Source: Brassica napus
Taxonomy: Eukaryota > Streptophyta > Magnoliopsida > Brassicales > Brassicaceae
Direction: 5' to 3'
Assembly: GCF_020379485.1 (NCBI RefSeq)
Contig: NC_063452.1
Span: 25,426,770-25,490,769, forward strand
DNA length: 64,000 bases
Of the stretch, positions 35,640 through 47,633 are shown in pieces. The notes under the pieces were generated by a model. That model worked only from the letters and a program-made list of their open reading frames with translations, was not told the origin of the DNA and searched no databases. The position numbers and the translations under genes were made by a program. The first letter of the stretch is position 1. Each line of letters opens with the position of its first letter.

Positions 35640-37923
35640 ATGTGGGTTAACTTTTTCCATGGTTAGGATTTAGATTTCCTAAATGGTAAATGATGTGGGT
35701 TCACATATCCATATTAGAGTTTATTTATCTATATTAGGGTATAGTTCTTAATATGGTAATATGTTTCACTGCTTCCACTGTCGTTACAATATACTAAATA
35801 GTATAGTATTTAATGAGGGAAATTTTTTTGCTTGTATGATGTGGGTTAACTATTGTCATAGTTATTATGTGGTATATGTGGGTTCACATATCCATTTTAG
35901 GGTTTAGTTATCCATATTAGGGTTTAGTTGTCCATATTAAGGTTTAGTTATCCATATTAGGGTTTAGTGAGGGACACTTGTTTTCTTATAGGATGTGAGT
36001 TAACTATTTCCATAGTTATTATGTGGTTTATGTGGGTTCACATATCCATATTAGGGTTTAGTTATCCATATTAGGGTCTAGTTGTCCATAGTATGTGAAA
36101 CTATACTATCTCCGGTAAATAGTATAGTATTGTATGAAGGACACATGTTTTCTTCTAGGATGTGGGTTAACTATTACCATAGTTATTACGTCGTGTATGT
36201 GGGTTCACATATCCATATTAGGATTTACTTATCCATATTAGGGTTTACTTATCTAAATTAAGGTTTACTTATCCATATTAGGGTCTAATGAGGGACACTT
36301 GCTTTTCTTTTAGGATGTGGGTTAACTATTTCCATAGTTATTATGTGGTTTATGTTTCCATAGTTATTATGTGGTTTATGTTGGTTCACATATCCATATT
36401 AGAGTTTAGTTATCCATATTAGAGTCTAGTTGTCCATAGTATGTGAAACTATACTATCTCTCGTAAATAGTATAGTCTTTGATGAAGGACACTTTTTTCT
36501 TCTAGGATGTGGGTTAACTATTTCCATAGTTATTATGTCGTGTATGTGGGTTCACATATCCATATTAGGGTTTAGTTATCCATATGAGGGTTGAGTTTTC
36601 CATATTAGGGTTTATTTATCCATATTAGGGTTTAATGAGGGACACTTGTTTTCTTCTAGGATGTGAGTTAACTATTTCCATAGTTATTATGTGGTTTATG
36701 TGGGTTCACATCTCCATATTAGGGTTTACTATCCATATTAGGGTCTAATGAGGGACACTGGTTTTCTTCTAGGATGTGGGTTAACTATTTCCATAGTTAT
36801 TATGTGGTGTATGTGGGTTCACATATCCATATTAGGTTTAGTTATCCATTATTAGGGTCTAATTGTCCAATTTATGCGAAACTATACTATTTCCGGTAAA
36901 TAGTATAGTATTGAATGCATGGCTCTTGTTTTCTACTAAGATGTGGGTTAACTATTTCCATAGTTATTATGTCTTGTATGTGGTTCACATATCCATATTA
37001 GGGTTTGTTATCCATATTAGGGTTTGTTATCCATATTAAGGTTTAGTATTCCATATTAGTGTTTATTTATCCATATTATGGTCTAATGAGGGACACTTGT
37101 TTTCTTCTAGGATGTGGGTTAACTATTTCCATAGTTATAATGTGGTTTATGTGGGTTCACATATCCATATTAGGTTTTAGTTATCCATATTAGGGTCTAG
37201 TTGTCTATAGTAGGTGAAACTATACTATTTCCGGTAAATAGTATAGTATTGAATGAAGGACACTTGTTTTCTTATAGGATGTGGGTTAACTATTTCCATA
37301 GTTATTATGTCGTGTATGTGGGTTCACATTTCCATATTAGGGTTTAGTTTTCAATATTAGAGTTTATTTATACATATTAGGGTTTAATGAGGGACACTTG
37401 TTTTCTTCTAGGATGTAGGTTAACTATTTCCGTAGTTATTATGTGGTTTATGTGGGTTCACATCTCCATATTAGGGTTTACTTATCCATATTAGGGTTTA
37501 GTTGTCCATAGTATGTGAAACTATTCTATCTCCGTTAAATAGTATAGTATTGAGTGAATGACACTTGTTTTCTTTTAGGATATAGGTTAACTATTTCCAT
37601 AGTTATTATGTCGTGTATGTAGGTTCACATATCTATATTAGGGTTTAGTTATCCATATTAGGATATAGTTTTCCATATTAGGGTTTATTTATCCATATTA
37701 GGGTTTAATGAAGGACACTGATTTTCTTTTAGGATGTGGTTTATGTGTGTTAACAAATCCATATTAGTGTTTAGTTACCCATATTAGGGTTTAATGAGGG
37801 ACACTTGTATTTCTTCTACGATGTGGGTTAATTATTTCCATATTTATTATGTGGGGCATATGGGTTCACATATCCATATTATGGTTTAGTTATCCATATT
37901 AGGGTTTAGTTATCCATATGAAC
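35640..37923 (+). repeat. Satellite array, about 163-bp units
   Basis: About 13-14 units. Each has GATGTGGGTTAACTATTTCC, TAGTTATTATGT, GTGGGTTCACATATCC, then two to four ATCCATATTAGGGTTTAGTT sub-units with a telomere-like TTAGGGTTTAG. Distances between GGGTTCACAT words are mostly 155-180 bp. Units alternate between a type ending with ACTATACTATTTCCGG, followed by TAAATAGTATAGT (palindromic), and a type ending GGGTTTAATGAGGGACACTT, giving a higher-order repeat of about 300-360 bp. It starts about 280 bp after the DUF1985 gene stop and is cut by the LTR at 37924. Confidence 0.88.
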
Positions 37924-38997
37924 TGTGGGAACCAAAATTCGCACTGTCGATTTCCGTTTAAATAAGGAAAGTAGGAGAACCCTAGTTTTCCAGAGGTCCC
38001 GGATATCTGCTATTACCACACGCCAAGCAATCAGAACACGAAACGAGAACAGTAATAAAATAAGAAATCGAAAAAGAGAGCAAGATAGTTCTTATTCCGA
38101 ATCTGCGTTTGAGCGTTTACAACAAGGTAAGTGCCTGAACTACGAGAGCTGTTGGCGAGATTCCTAAATATAAAAACCCTAAGACGGCAAAAACCTAATT
38201 GAGTCGCAGCTCGAATAACAAAAACGGAAAATTGCCTAAAATCGCTCTAAGTGCTAAGTTTGCTGTGTCAAAGCTCCTCCCCATGCTTCTCGCCTAGGAC
38301 TCCTTATATACTGGCTCCTAGGTCGGTTTACGCTTTTCCTCTTCTGCCCTTAAGCCGTCATAGCATAAAAATAGAGATATTCCATTTTTTCCGATCTTCG
38401 TAATTATCTTCAAAATTTCTTATTTATCCGCGGAAACTTGACATTTATCTTTTCTTGCGAACCAAGCGTAAACCGTAATAAACGCTTCTGACTCGAAGCG
38501 TTTATTACGGCTTCTTTCGATAAAGAACGAACTTTCCGCGGCTTTTACCGTAAAGTTTGATCGAAGACTTAGAATGGTGGGAAACATGAAATGGGTTCGC
38601 TACGGTCTTCGGGAGATAGCATCGAAGGGTAGACGAGAATGCATGGACTAATTGTCGTATCGATGTTTCGGAAGAGTTCGGTCGCTACGTAGCGACCGAG
38701 CGGGACGGACGCTCGGTCGCTACGTAGCGACAGGACAGCTTGCATGTGCGGTAGTTGCGTAATGACCGAGCTTGGTTCGTCCGTGTTCCGATCGTCATAT
38801 TCGGACCTATCCGTGACTGGTATGGGTATGTTTCCGATGGCTTATGTTCGATCTAAATAAAATTCGAACGAAGCTTTATCTCGGGAACATACGTTGCGAC
38901 GTTCTCTTGACCGAGCATGATTTGTTGCGAAAAGACATACTTGTATTTCGCGGAGATTTGGACGTTAACTTCGTCGTAACCGTTTTCGACCCCAACA
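37924..38997 (-). mobile_element. 3' LTR of Tat-like gypsy element (minus strand)
   Basis: 1074 bp, TGTGGGAACC...GACCCCAACA on the plus strand, the reverse of the solo LTR at 13710-14891. The TATA element (TATATAAGG, minus strand, near 38300) gives minus-strand transcription. The bases right of it (GTTAGCCCCCCAGC) read GCTGGGGGGCTAAC on the minus strand, a polypurine tract in the right place for a 3' LTR. It lacks a partner LTR in the window. GTCGCTACGTAGCGAC palindromes are at about 38680-38735. Confidence 0.82.
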
Positions 38998-41480
38998 GTT
39001 AGCCCCCCAGCTCGTTAGGATCGTGGATTTCTAGTGAGATTCCAACGTGCGGTATGGCGAGTTCGGACGAGGTTGGTGTATTCGGGCGAAGTTCGTGTCC
39101 GAAAATCCGCAAGTAAATAGTAATTTCTCATGCCTATAAGAAGGGAGGTAACTTCTTCACAACTTTACACTTACTCATTCTCATAGAGAGGTTTCTTGAA
39201 AAATTTCTTCTTATTTTTTCTTTCTCTCTATCATTTCCTTCTTGATTAAAAAAGAAAACACGAGATGTCGAGTAAGAAGAGGAGTTCGAAGAAAGGGTCC
39301 TTGCCCGCGAACATTTCTGAAGAGCTCCTTGTGCCAAAGATAGAATTCGTTCCTCATTCGGTAGACCCGGCCGAGAACGAAGCATTTGCAGTGCGCTGTC
39401 GCTTGTGGTTCCCGATTCCCGAAATTATCGTCCGTGTGTTGGATCGTTTCGAGGTGGCGATAAGCCAACTGAATCCCCTTGGCATCCAGCACCTTATTGG
39501 AGTCCTGATCCTGAGCTACGAGCATGGTCTCTCCCTTACCGTCGATCACTTCGAAGCGCTTCTTAGGTTACAGAGCATCAAGGATACGGACAAGTACAGG
39601 CTGGTCCCTCGGAACTTCATGTCAGTGGTTAAGAGGTTTACTTCTAACTTCAACTCGTGGAAGAAGTTTTTCTTCTTTGTTCATGTAGACGCTGCGTCTG
39701 TTGAAAAGAGTTGTATCCCATTGTTCCGGAGGTTGCCGAACGATCGTCCCTTCATCAATCCTCTTGCTCCGTTTCCTGAGGACATTATCCCAGTGAGGGA
39801 TCTGCTCAGAAACGGTCTTTTTTCTGGACTTCCTTTACGCCGAAGAGAGTTCGAAAGGCGTTGAGGTTTGTGCATCCTAGTCCTGCTTTGGGCGGGGAAA
39901 CATGGAGTGATTCCGAGCCTGATTACCAAGGTCCCGACGCTGCTCCCACGGTTGCGACGGGGCTGAATTCTTCGAAGGGGAAAGATATTGACCTCGGTGA
40001 CCTGGACTTTTTGGTGGACGATTGCATGCTTCCAGGATGGGATCCAGACCTTGCTTTCGGCGATGGAAGCGGTACGAGCGAGGTCCCTATTCCAGACTTT
40101 GATGATTTCTTCGCTGGTCTTCCCTCGGGCTTCGATGCTCCTCCGGCGACGAACGAGTCGGGGAGGCCGAAAGTCGTCGCGGAAGGATCTCGTATCATCA
40201 ACGGGGTATAGGTTTTAAGAATTTTGACGATCGTTTCAAGTATATATATATATATTTTTTGCTTATAACATGTCAATCGGTTTTACAGGGCTTGAACTTG
40301 CTTGGATCGGCCATTGAGGCGAGCCATAGAGAGGCCATGATCTATCGCTTTAAAGCGGAGAAGGCGGAAAAGGATCTTGCTCGCATGCGAGACGAGATGT
40401 CGGCGCGAGATGCTCAACTCGCTCGTGATCATGCGAGGGCTGTTTGTAGGGCGGAACGGAAGGGCAAGAGGAGATTGTCGAGGTGATGAAGACTCGCGCC
40501 TCTCAATTCCAGGTCGAGTACGGGAACCTGAAGGATGCTTTCAACTCGCTGGGCGATTTCCGTGAGTGTCGCGGTTCAGTCGGGAGCCTTTGGAAGATGC
40601 GGGCGGATGACTACATTTTCGAGAGGGAGATGGAGTTAATGAAGGGCGGCATGAAGGATCATGCTCACGCTGAGGCGCTCATTTCTCTGATCGACGGGAG
40701 GATTCAGGGATTCTGGGATCCCATCCCGGTTTCTCCTGATACCGTAGAGACCACGACCGAGTTTGCCGGTGACGATGAGGAAGTGAACTATCCCTCGGAT
40801 GCATTCGGAGCTTCCTTGTCCGGGAATTTTAACTTTGATCTGTGAGAGGTGAGTGTTTGACGGGAAGAAGTTTTTCCCTTGTCTAGTATTTTGCGGCCAA
40901 GTGTGGCTTTGGTTCATATATGTCCGGCTGAGTGTGGCCTTCGAACTTTGTATGGGCCTGTTTTGGCCGCTTTTATCTTTATCGGGACTGGCCGTTGGTG
41001 GCTTTGAACCCCTACCGCTATGCGGTTTATATATATATAATGGATGTTTGTCTGAGTTACTTTGTTTCGAGTGGGTTTGAAGTAAACATGAATTGTCTTC
41101 TCATATTTAATTCCATTGAGGCGTTCAATCTGTTGGTTTGTTCGAGACGTGAGTTTTCGTAAAAATTATTTATTCTTACGAACTTTCGGGAATGTTAAGA
41201 TATGAACGGAGAGACATGTTTTAGGATCTCGTATCGTTTAGATATCATGTCTTGAGATGTCTGAGACCAATGCGATGGGTTTAGGGCATGACCTAGGTTT
41301 ACTCTCGGTTTTAAGGTTTGTACGGTGACTAGCCGGCTATCGATTTTCCTGTTGCGATTTCTACCTGATTCGTACCGATTTAATGTCCGCGATAGGTTCT
41401 CGGCTTATATGACTTGTATGGTATGAATCGAGCTCTTTCCAGAGACGAGGTAGTAAGCGGAGTTAACTGAAGCTTACCTT
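38998..41480 (-). mobile_element. Truncated Tat-like internal region
   Basis: Sequence adjoining the 3' LTR, with an ORF on the opposite strand (39265-40845) and non-coding DNA to about 41480. No gag, protease, RT or integrase motif is seen and no second LTR, so the 5' part of the element is deleted. The right boundary is not defined by a TSD and is approximate. Confidence 0.5.
39265..40845 (+). pseudogene. Antisense additional ORF of Tat-like element
   Basis: Starts [20 protein letters not shown]. It has a globular N-terminal part ([36 protein letters not shown]) found in many crucifer retroelement ORFs, then an acidic middle ([12 protein letters not shown]), an intron (GTATAG donor about 40205, TTTTACAG acceptor about 40288) and a coiled-coil C-terminus (ERKGKR, then [20 protein letters not shown]) ending FNFDL. 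One-base frameshifts near 39840 and 40455 break it. It lies antisense to the 3' LTR, as do extra ORFs described between pol and 3' LTR in Tat elements such as Grande. Its function is unknown; it is not a host gene. Confidence 0.65.
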
Positions 41481-41943
41481 ATCGAAAGTCAGAGCATTAA
41501 CTCTGCAACTGCATTCACCTTCTTCACTGTATTTTCTTACTTCTTACACAAATGGGCAGAGTGTAACAAAATAAAAGACTACACCATATATCAAGATGTC
41601 GCTGTTCTACTATCCTCCACATATTTACTGAATACAGTAAACCGTATGCTGTTAGAAATGTGTGTGGCGTGGTCGATTTAAAACCTTGAGATCTGCACAG
41701 TACGCGGTAAATCATGGCCTTACCTATCTACGCCTACGTGTACTTACCTTCTTTCTTTCACCGTATACTTGTTGACGACAGGGTTATAACCGGATGAAAT
41801 AAGACACATTTGTTAGTCTCTTAATTATGTCAAAATCATTGACCTGCACCTAATTAATCTATTAAACTTAGATATCTCGCAAATACACCCTTCTTTCTTC
41901 TTCTTTGTTTAGTTTAAATTGATTGCTTATCTTTAGCTAAGAA
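41481..41943. other. Intergenic, left flank of copia element 2
   Basis: About 460 bp, no gene. Before the copia insertion it was continuous with 49277 onward, so it is distal upstream DNA of the DUF295 gene. Confidence 0.45.
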
Positions 41944-41948
41944 CATTC

Positions 41949-42890
41949 TGTTGGGCCTAATTATTAAGCCTAATGGCTCAAATAATATATGGCAAAATGT
42001 GAAAACAAATGGGCCTATGGGTTCTTATAAAAAATCTTGTTGGCTTTAATGAAATGAATTTAACAACATCCCACATTGGTTGGGAGAGTTGATTTTGAGG
42101 AGTATATATATGTCTTCATGACATGAGAGGTTAAACAGCTCAGAGGAAGAGAGAGCTCCCCACGCGCGCGCCGCCGCCGCCGTCCGGCCGGCTCGGCTCG
42201 GCGTGGGCGTGGGCGTGGGCGTGGGCGTGGGTCTGGGTCTTGGTCTTGGGTCTTGGTGGAGGGCCTCCGGCCCGATAAGAATATTCTTTTTGGACCAAGT
42301 TAAGCTCAAAGTTTTGCCATTTAATTCTCGAAAAACGCCATGCATTTTATTTTAAACAACACGTAGTTCGTTTAAAAACAACACGCTGTCTCTCTTCTTG
42401 ACGATAAGTTCAAACGAGAAAAGATCTTGCGGAGGAAGTTTCGTAACGCCTCGCCTCCGAGATCCTCGCGAGATTTCCGCCAACGTGCGCACGTGCGGCA
42501 TTAGTTACGGAAAATGGCTCGTCTTCTCTTCTTTAAAAACTCGTCTCCTCCTTCATTTTTCTTTAAGTTTTTACGCAACAAAAAAAAAATCACCATATCC
42601 CTCAACGTAAGTCTAGAGAGTGTTTCGTAGAGTTTATAGTTCGATAGGGCGATCACGAGTGAGGCGTGATTCGTCTGCCATGGTTGTATCCTGGGACTCT
42701 ATATTCGTACAGTCCCGTCTCACTAACGGAGCGAATATTTTGAGTTAAGGAAAGAGATCATATCTCGACTCCATGTCTCTTTGCGAATACGATTTCTTAT
42801 CGTTCTTGTATTCGTCTTTTACATTCGTTTATTTCCTTAACATCGCTTTTATTCTATCGTTTATGTCAGTCCGGTTTTCCGGCTTCTACA
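41949..42890 (+). repeat. 5' LTR of copia element 2
   Basis: TGTTGGGCCT...GGCTTCTACA, 942 bp. Contains a TATATATA run (about 42103), a GC-rich GTGGGC hexamer array (about 42203-42230) and a perfect GTAAGT splice donor at 42607. Confidence 0.92.
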
Positions 42891-43431
42891 ATCTTAACTC
42901 AAAATCGCTTTATGTTTAAAGCTTTAATCGGGTTGATAAACGATTAATAGAAACGGGTTTTGGAACCGTGTTTGCGATTTGCTTTCTAGCATTTCCGCGA
43001 AACGTTTTGTTCTTATCTCACAACGATGTTTGCGATTTGCTATACGCTTATCCGCGAAACGTTTCTGCCTAAATGTGTTTGCGATTTGCCTTAGAGCACT
43101 TCCGCGAAACGTTTCTGGTTTATTTCATTACGCTTTGCGGATTGCTTTCTAGCATTTTCGCAAAACGTTGATACATTCTTCAAACGTTATATACATGAAT
43201 CGTTTCAGTAACCGTTTTCTTAAGCGAGTTTGTGAAACATTCTAAGTCTATAAAAATGGTTTCTGCGAACGCTTTTAAGCGAGTTTGCAAAACGTTTTTT
43301 CCAGACTTATATCGATATGATTTGGTTCAAATACCAAAAATGAACATCGATTTTAGACTATTATTTTCTTTAAAATAATATGTTATTTGTTGAATGGAGT
43401 ACTAATCCGTTTTTTCATGTTTTCTCTACAG
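42607..43431 (+). promoter_or_regulatory. Probable 5'-leader intron
   Basis: The donor AAC|GTAAGT lies inside the LTR and the acceptor TTTTCTCTACAG ends at 43431, five bases before the first gag ATG (43436). The removed segment would include the LTR-leader junction and leader repeats. No tRNA-iMet primer site (TGGTATCAGA) follows the LTR. Prediction from splice signals only. Confidence 0.5.
42950..43300 (+). repeat. Leader repeats (GCGATTTGC...CCGCGAAACG)
   Basis: Five to six units of about 60 bp. Each has TTTGCGATTTGC, a TCTAGCA or TTAGAGCA centre, then TTCCGCGAAACGTTT. The last two are degenerate (GCGAGTTTGCAAAACG). Confidence 0.75.
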
Positions 43432-43435
43432 AAAA

Positions 43436-44455
43436 ATGACAAACGATAACAACACCCCCATTGACACCACAATGTCATTCAGACTCCACTCAACGCTGCA
43501 GCAACTGATGCAACTGGCGTGACAACCGCTGCAGCAACAACGAGCACTATCCTCCCTGCGGGAAATGCTGCTGATGAAACCACTCGCCGTAGCCTATTCG
43601 GTGCTGGTCTTTATCAGACGGGTTCAGTATCAGCAACTGCAAGTGGTCCGGTGGCAGTTCAAACTCCTCCGGCTGTACCTAGCTTGTTCACTCAAGGGCT
43701 GATGCCAGACAAGTTTGATGGCAAAGGCTTCAAAACGTGGCAGAAGAAGATGATGTTCTTCCTGACAACGATGAAACTGGACAAGTTCATCCAGGAGGAC
43801 AAGCCCCTGATTCCGTACGGGATTGATGATGTCCACAGTCTTGCAACTGTTGACATATGGGTGCATTCCGACTTCATCTGTAAAGGTTACATTTTGGGTC
43901 GTCTCATTGACCCATTGTACCGTGTCTACTGTGAGATCCCCACGGCGAAAGAGCTATGGAGATCACTGGACAAGAAGTACAGAGGTGAGGACGCTGGCTG
44001 CCAGAAGTATGTGGTCTCAAAGTTCCACGACTTCAAAATGGTGGATTCAAAACCCATCATGGATCAGGTGGAAGCGCTTCAGCTCATTTGCCATGAAATC
44101 GCTGCTGAAGGAATGTCCATCTGCGAGACATTCACAACTCTCAGCTTCATTGAAAAGCTTCCTCCAAGCTATGCGGATTTCAAGAACTACTTGAAGCACA
44201 AGAAGAAGAAGATGGGGCTCGAGGAGCTCATCATGAGGCTTCAGATGGAATCCAGAAACCGAATTGCTGACAAGGTCACTGCTAAGGAGCACAGTGTCAA
44301 CATGGCTGAGCACAAAGGCAAAGGAAAGGCACACGCCCATTCTCCTGCCAAGCCTTCCAAAACTGCTGCAGCCCTGAAGGCTTCTGGAAAAAACTTCAAG
44401 AACAAAGGCATTGAAATCAATGCGAATGCGAATGTGGAGAAGTTCAGGGGAAATG
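43436..44455 (+). pseudogene. Copia 2 gag, two one-base deletions
   Basis: The ATG at 43436 (MTNDNNTPIDTT) leads to a stop at 43520. The frame in use downstream (open from before 43519) joins after a one-base loss near 43470. The gag body has PDKFDGKGFKTWQKKMMFFL, LDKFIQEDKP, SLDKKYRGEDAG, YADFKNYLKH and RLQMESRNRIADK, the UBN2-type gag of Tnt1-like copia elements. The Lys-rich tail runs up to the zinc knuckle, where loss of one A in GGGGAAA (about 44450) moves [14 protein letters not shown] into the pol frame. A programmed shift is unlikely because it splits the knuckle domain. Confidence 0.85.
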
Positions 44456-47400
44456 TCACTACTGCCACAAAGTGGGGCACAAGACTGTTGAGTGTCGCAA
44501 AAAGATCAAGGATGAGAAGGCTCAGGCAAATCTCACAGAGGAGGATCTCGTTGCTGTGGTGACTGAAGCCAACATGGTTGAAAGCAACAACCCCAAGGAA
44601 TGGTGGTATGACACTGGTGCAACCACCCACATTTGCACCGATAGGGCGATGTTCAGCACCTATCAGAAAAGCATGACTGAGGAGAAGCTCAAGATGGGAA
44701 ACACTGCAGTCTCCAAGATTGAAGGACGCGGCAATGTGATTTTGAAGATGACATCTGGACATGAGGTCACTCTGACGAATGTGAAGCATGTGCCTGACAT
44801 GAGGAAGAACCTGGTCTCGGGAACCTTGCTCAGCAAGAATGGATTCGCCACAAATTTTGAGGCGGACAAGCTCGTGATTAGGAAAAATGGGATGTATTTG
44901 GGAAGAGGGTATGTTAAGGGTGGACTTGTCAAGTTGAATGTAATGACAGTCCCTCCGAAAGTTGTAGCTTCAAAAGTTTCAATGAATAAGAAAGAGCCAG
45001 TTGCTTATTTGGTTGAGTCTTTTAATATATGGCATGAAAGATTAGGCCATGTAAACTACAAATCTATACAAAGATTAATGAATTTAAATCTAATTCCTAA
45101 ATGCAAAACAAGTAAACAAAAATGTGAAGTATGCGTACAGGCTAAGCTCACGAAAACGCCATCACCTCGTGTTGAAAGAACTAATAAACCTCTAGATTTA
45201 ATTCACACAGATTTATGTGATTTAAAATACTTACAAACTAGAGGTGGTAAAAAGTACTTTGTGACCTTCATAGATGACTGCACAAAATATTGTTATGTAT
45301 ATTTATTACATAGCAAAGACGAAACCTTAGAAAAATTTAAAGAATTTAAACTCGAGGTCGAAAATCAGCTTAAAACAACTATTAAAGTAGTTAGAAGCGA
45401 CAGAGGAGGCGAGTATGATGGTCCATTCAATGCATTCTGTAAAGAACATGGAATAATCCATCAAACTACAGCTCCTTACTCACCAGAATCTAATGGAGTT
45501 GCTGAACGCAAAAATCGAACTCTAAAAGAGATGATGAATGCAATGTTGCAGGAATCTGGGTTACCCCAGAACATGTGGGGGGAAGCATTGCTTACCACTA
45601 ATTATATCCTCAACAAAATTCCACACAAAGTAACTGGCAAAACTCCATATGAATTATGGAAAGGTAATTTACCTTCGTATAAATACCTCAAAGTGTGGGG
45701 GTGCCTAGCAAAAGTTGCAGTACCGCCACCAAAGAAGGTCACTATTGGACCTAAAACAGTGGATTGCATCTTCATCGGATATGCACATAACAGTAATGCT
45801 TATCGATTTCTGGTACATAAATCTGAAATATCAGACATTCATGAAAATACAGTCATGGAATCAAGAAATGCATCTTTCTTCGAAAATATTTTTCCATATA
45901 AGGAAAAACAAGGTTCAAAACGAACTCGAGAAGAAAGAGACAATGACAAAAACTCAGAAACTGAGACAAACGTCGAGATTTCTATAAATGATATTTCAGA
46001 AAATGAAGAAAAAGATGAACCTCGAAGGAGCAAAAGAGCTCGAAAAGAAAAATCTTTTGGAGAAGATTTCCTAATGGCATTTTTAGTAGAAAATGTTCCA
46101 AAAACTTTGGCAGAAGCCATGGCTTCACCAGAAGCTCCATTCTGGAACGAAGCGGTCAGGAGTGAATTTGATTCGATCATGCAAAATTATACTTATTACA
46201 TAACGGATTTACCACCTGGCTGCAAAGCATTAGGGAATAAATGGATAATGACACGAAAACCTGGTGGAAAATACAAGTCTAGGCTTGTAGTTCAAGGATT
46301 CCGACAAAAGGAAGGCCTTGACTATTTTGATACATATTCTCCAGTGACGAGAATAACATCAATAAGACTGATGATAGCAATCGCAGCCTTAAGAGACCTA
46401 GAAATCCATCAAATGGATGTAAAAACTGCTTTTCTAAATGGTGATTTAGAAGAGGAAATTTACATGAAACAACCTGAAGGTTTTGTCATTCCCGGACAGG
46501 AAGACAAAGTATGTCGACTTGTAAAGTCACTTTATGGGCTTAAACAAGCTCCTAAACAATGGCACGAAAAATTTGACAATACAATGATGTCAAATGGTTT
46601 CAAAATAAATGAATGTGACAAATGCATATACTACAAAACTACCAAAAATGCGTATGTTTTGCTATGTCTATATGTAGATGATATGCTCATTATTGGAAGC
46701 AATAAAGACATTATCAATCAAACAAAGAACATGCTCAAAGGGACATTTGAGATGAAAGACTTGGGATTAGTAGATGTAATTCTCGGGGTTAAAGTCACAA
46801 GAAATTCAAACGGAGTTATCTTAACCCAATCTCATTATGCTGAAACAATATTAGAGAGATTTAAAAATTACTCTAAGAGTACGGCAAAAACTCCGTTAGA
46901 TCCCCAAATGCACTTGACAAAGAATTCAGGTGAAGCGGTTTCACAAAACGAGTATGCACGTGTGATTGGAAGTCTCATGTACTTGACCAATTGTACTAGA
47001 CCAGATCTAGCGCATGCAGTAAACGTACTTAGTCGATATACAAGTAATCCAGGTCATACACACTGGAAAGCTATAACGAGGGTACTCAATTACTTGCGCT
47101 ACACCAAAGATTTTGGGCTTCACTATGGTAAAGAACCAGCAGTTTTAGAAGGATACAGTGATGCTAACTGGATATCAGATTCCAAAAACTCAAAATCCAC
47201 GAGTGGATATGTCTTTACACTAGGAGGAGCAGCAATATCATGGAAATCTACCAAACAAACAGTGTTAGCCAGATCTACCATGGAATCTGAGTTCATAGCC
47301 TTAGACAAAGCAGCAGAAGAAGCTGAATGGCTTAGAAATTTTTTGGAAGATATTCCTATGTGGGAGAAACCTGTGCCAGCCATACGCATACATTGTGATA

Positions 47401-47633
47401 GTCAATCAGCAATAGCTCGGGCTCAGAATAATCTCTACAATGGTAAATCTCGTCACATCAGAAGACGACATAAAACCATTAGACAACTTATCTCAACTGG
47501 TGTAATCACAATAGACTACATCAAATCGGCTGACAACCTAGCGGATCCATTTACTAAAGGTTTGCCACGAGATGTTGTTGCTAAATCATCAAAAGGAATG
47601 GGTTTAAAGCCTATAACGAATGAGGATGCGTGA
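44456..47633 (+). CDS. Copia 2 pol polyprotein, open
   Basis: Over 1050 codons without a stop. Residues counted from 44472: protease [10 protein letters not shown] (about 45), GAG-pre-integrase [10 protein letters not shown] (about 187) with CEVCVQAK, integrase (HTDLCD about 243, RSDRGGEY about 308, [10 protein letters not shown] about 340), RT ([18 protein letters not shown] about 586, YVDDMLIIG about 734), RNase H ([10 protein letters not shown] about 895, MESEFIALD about 938, HCDSQSAIA). All catalytic triads looked for are present. The polyprotein is cut into PR, IN, RT-RH and copies the element RNA into DNA in virus-like particles. Base composition changes near 44950, GC-richer before and AT-rich after. 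Without an intact gag in frame, translation would need a donor. Confidence 0.92.

Noticed and set aside
37925..38167. 80-codon ORF at the start of the gypsy LTR
   Set aside because: It lies within LTR sequence, starts at a GTG, and has no homologue-like motif.
43436..44480. Programmed frameshift between copia 2 gag and pol
   Set aside because: The shift falls inside the zinc knuckle and another one-base loss lies near the gag start. Copia elements of this type normally use a single frame, so simple deletions explain it better.
44241..46180. Minus-strand ORFs of 182 and 113 codons across copia 2
   Set aside because: They are complements of the gag/pol frames, which carry the recognisable domains on the plus strand.
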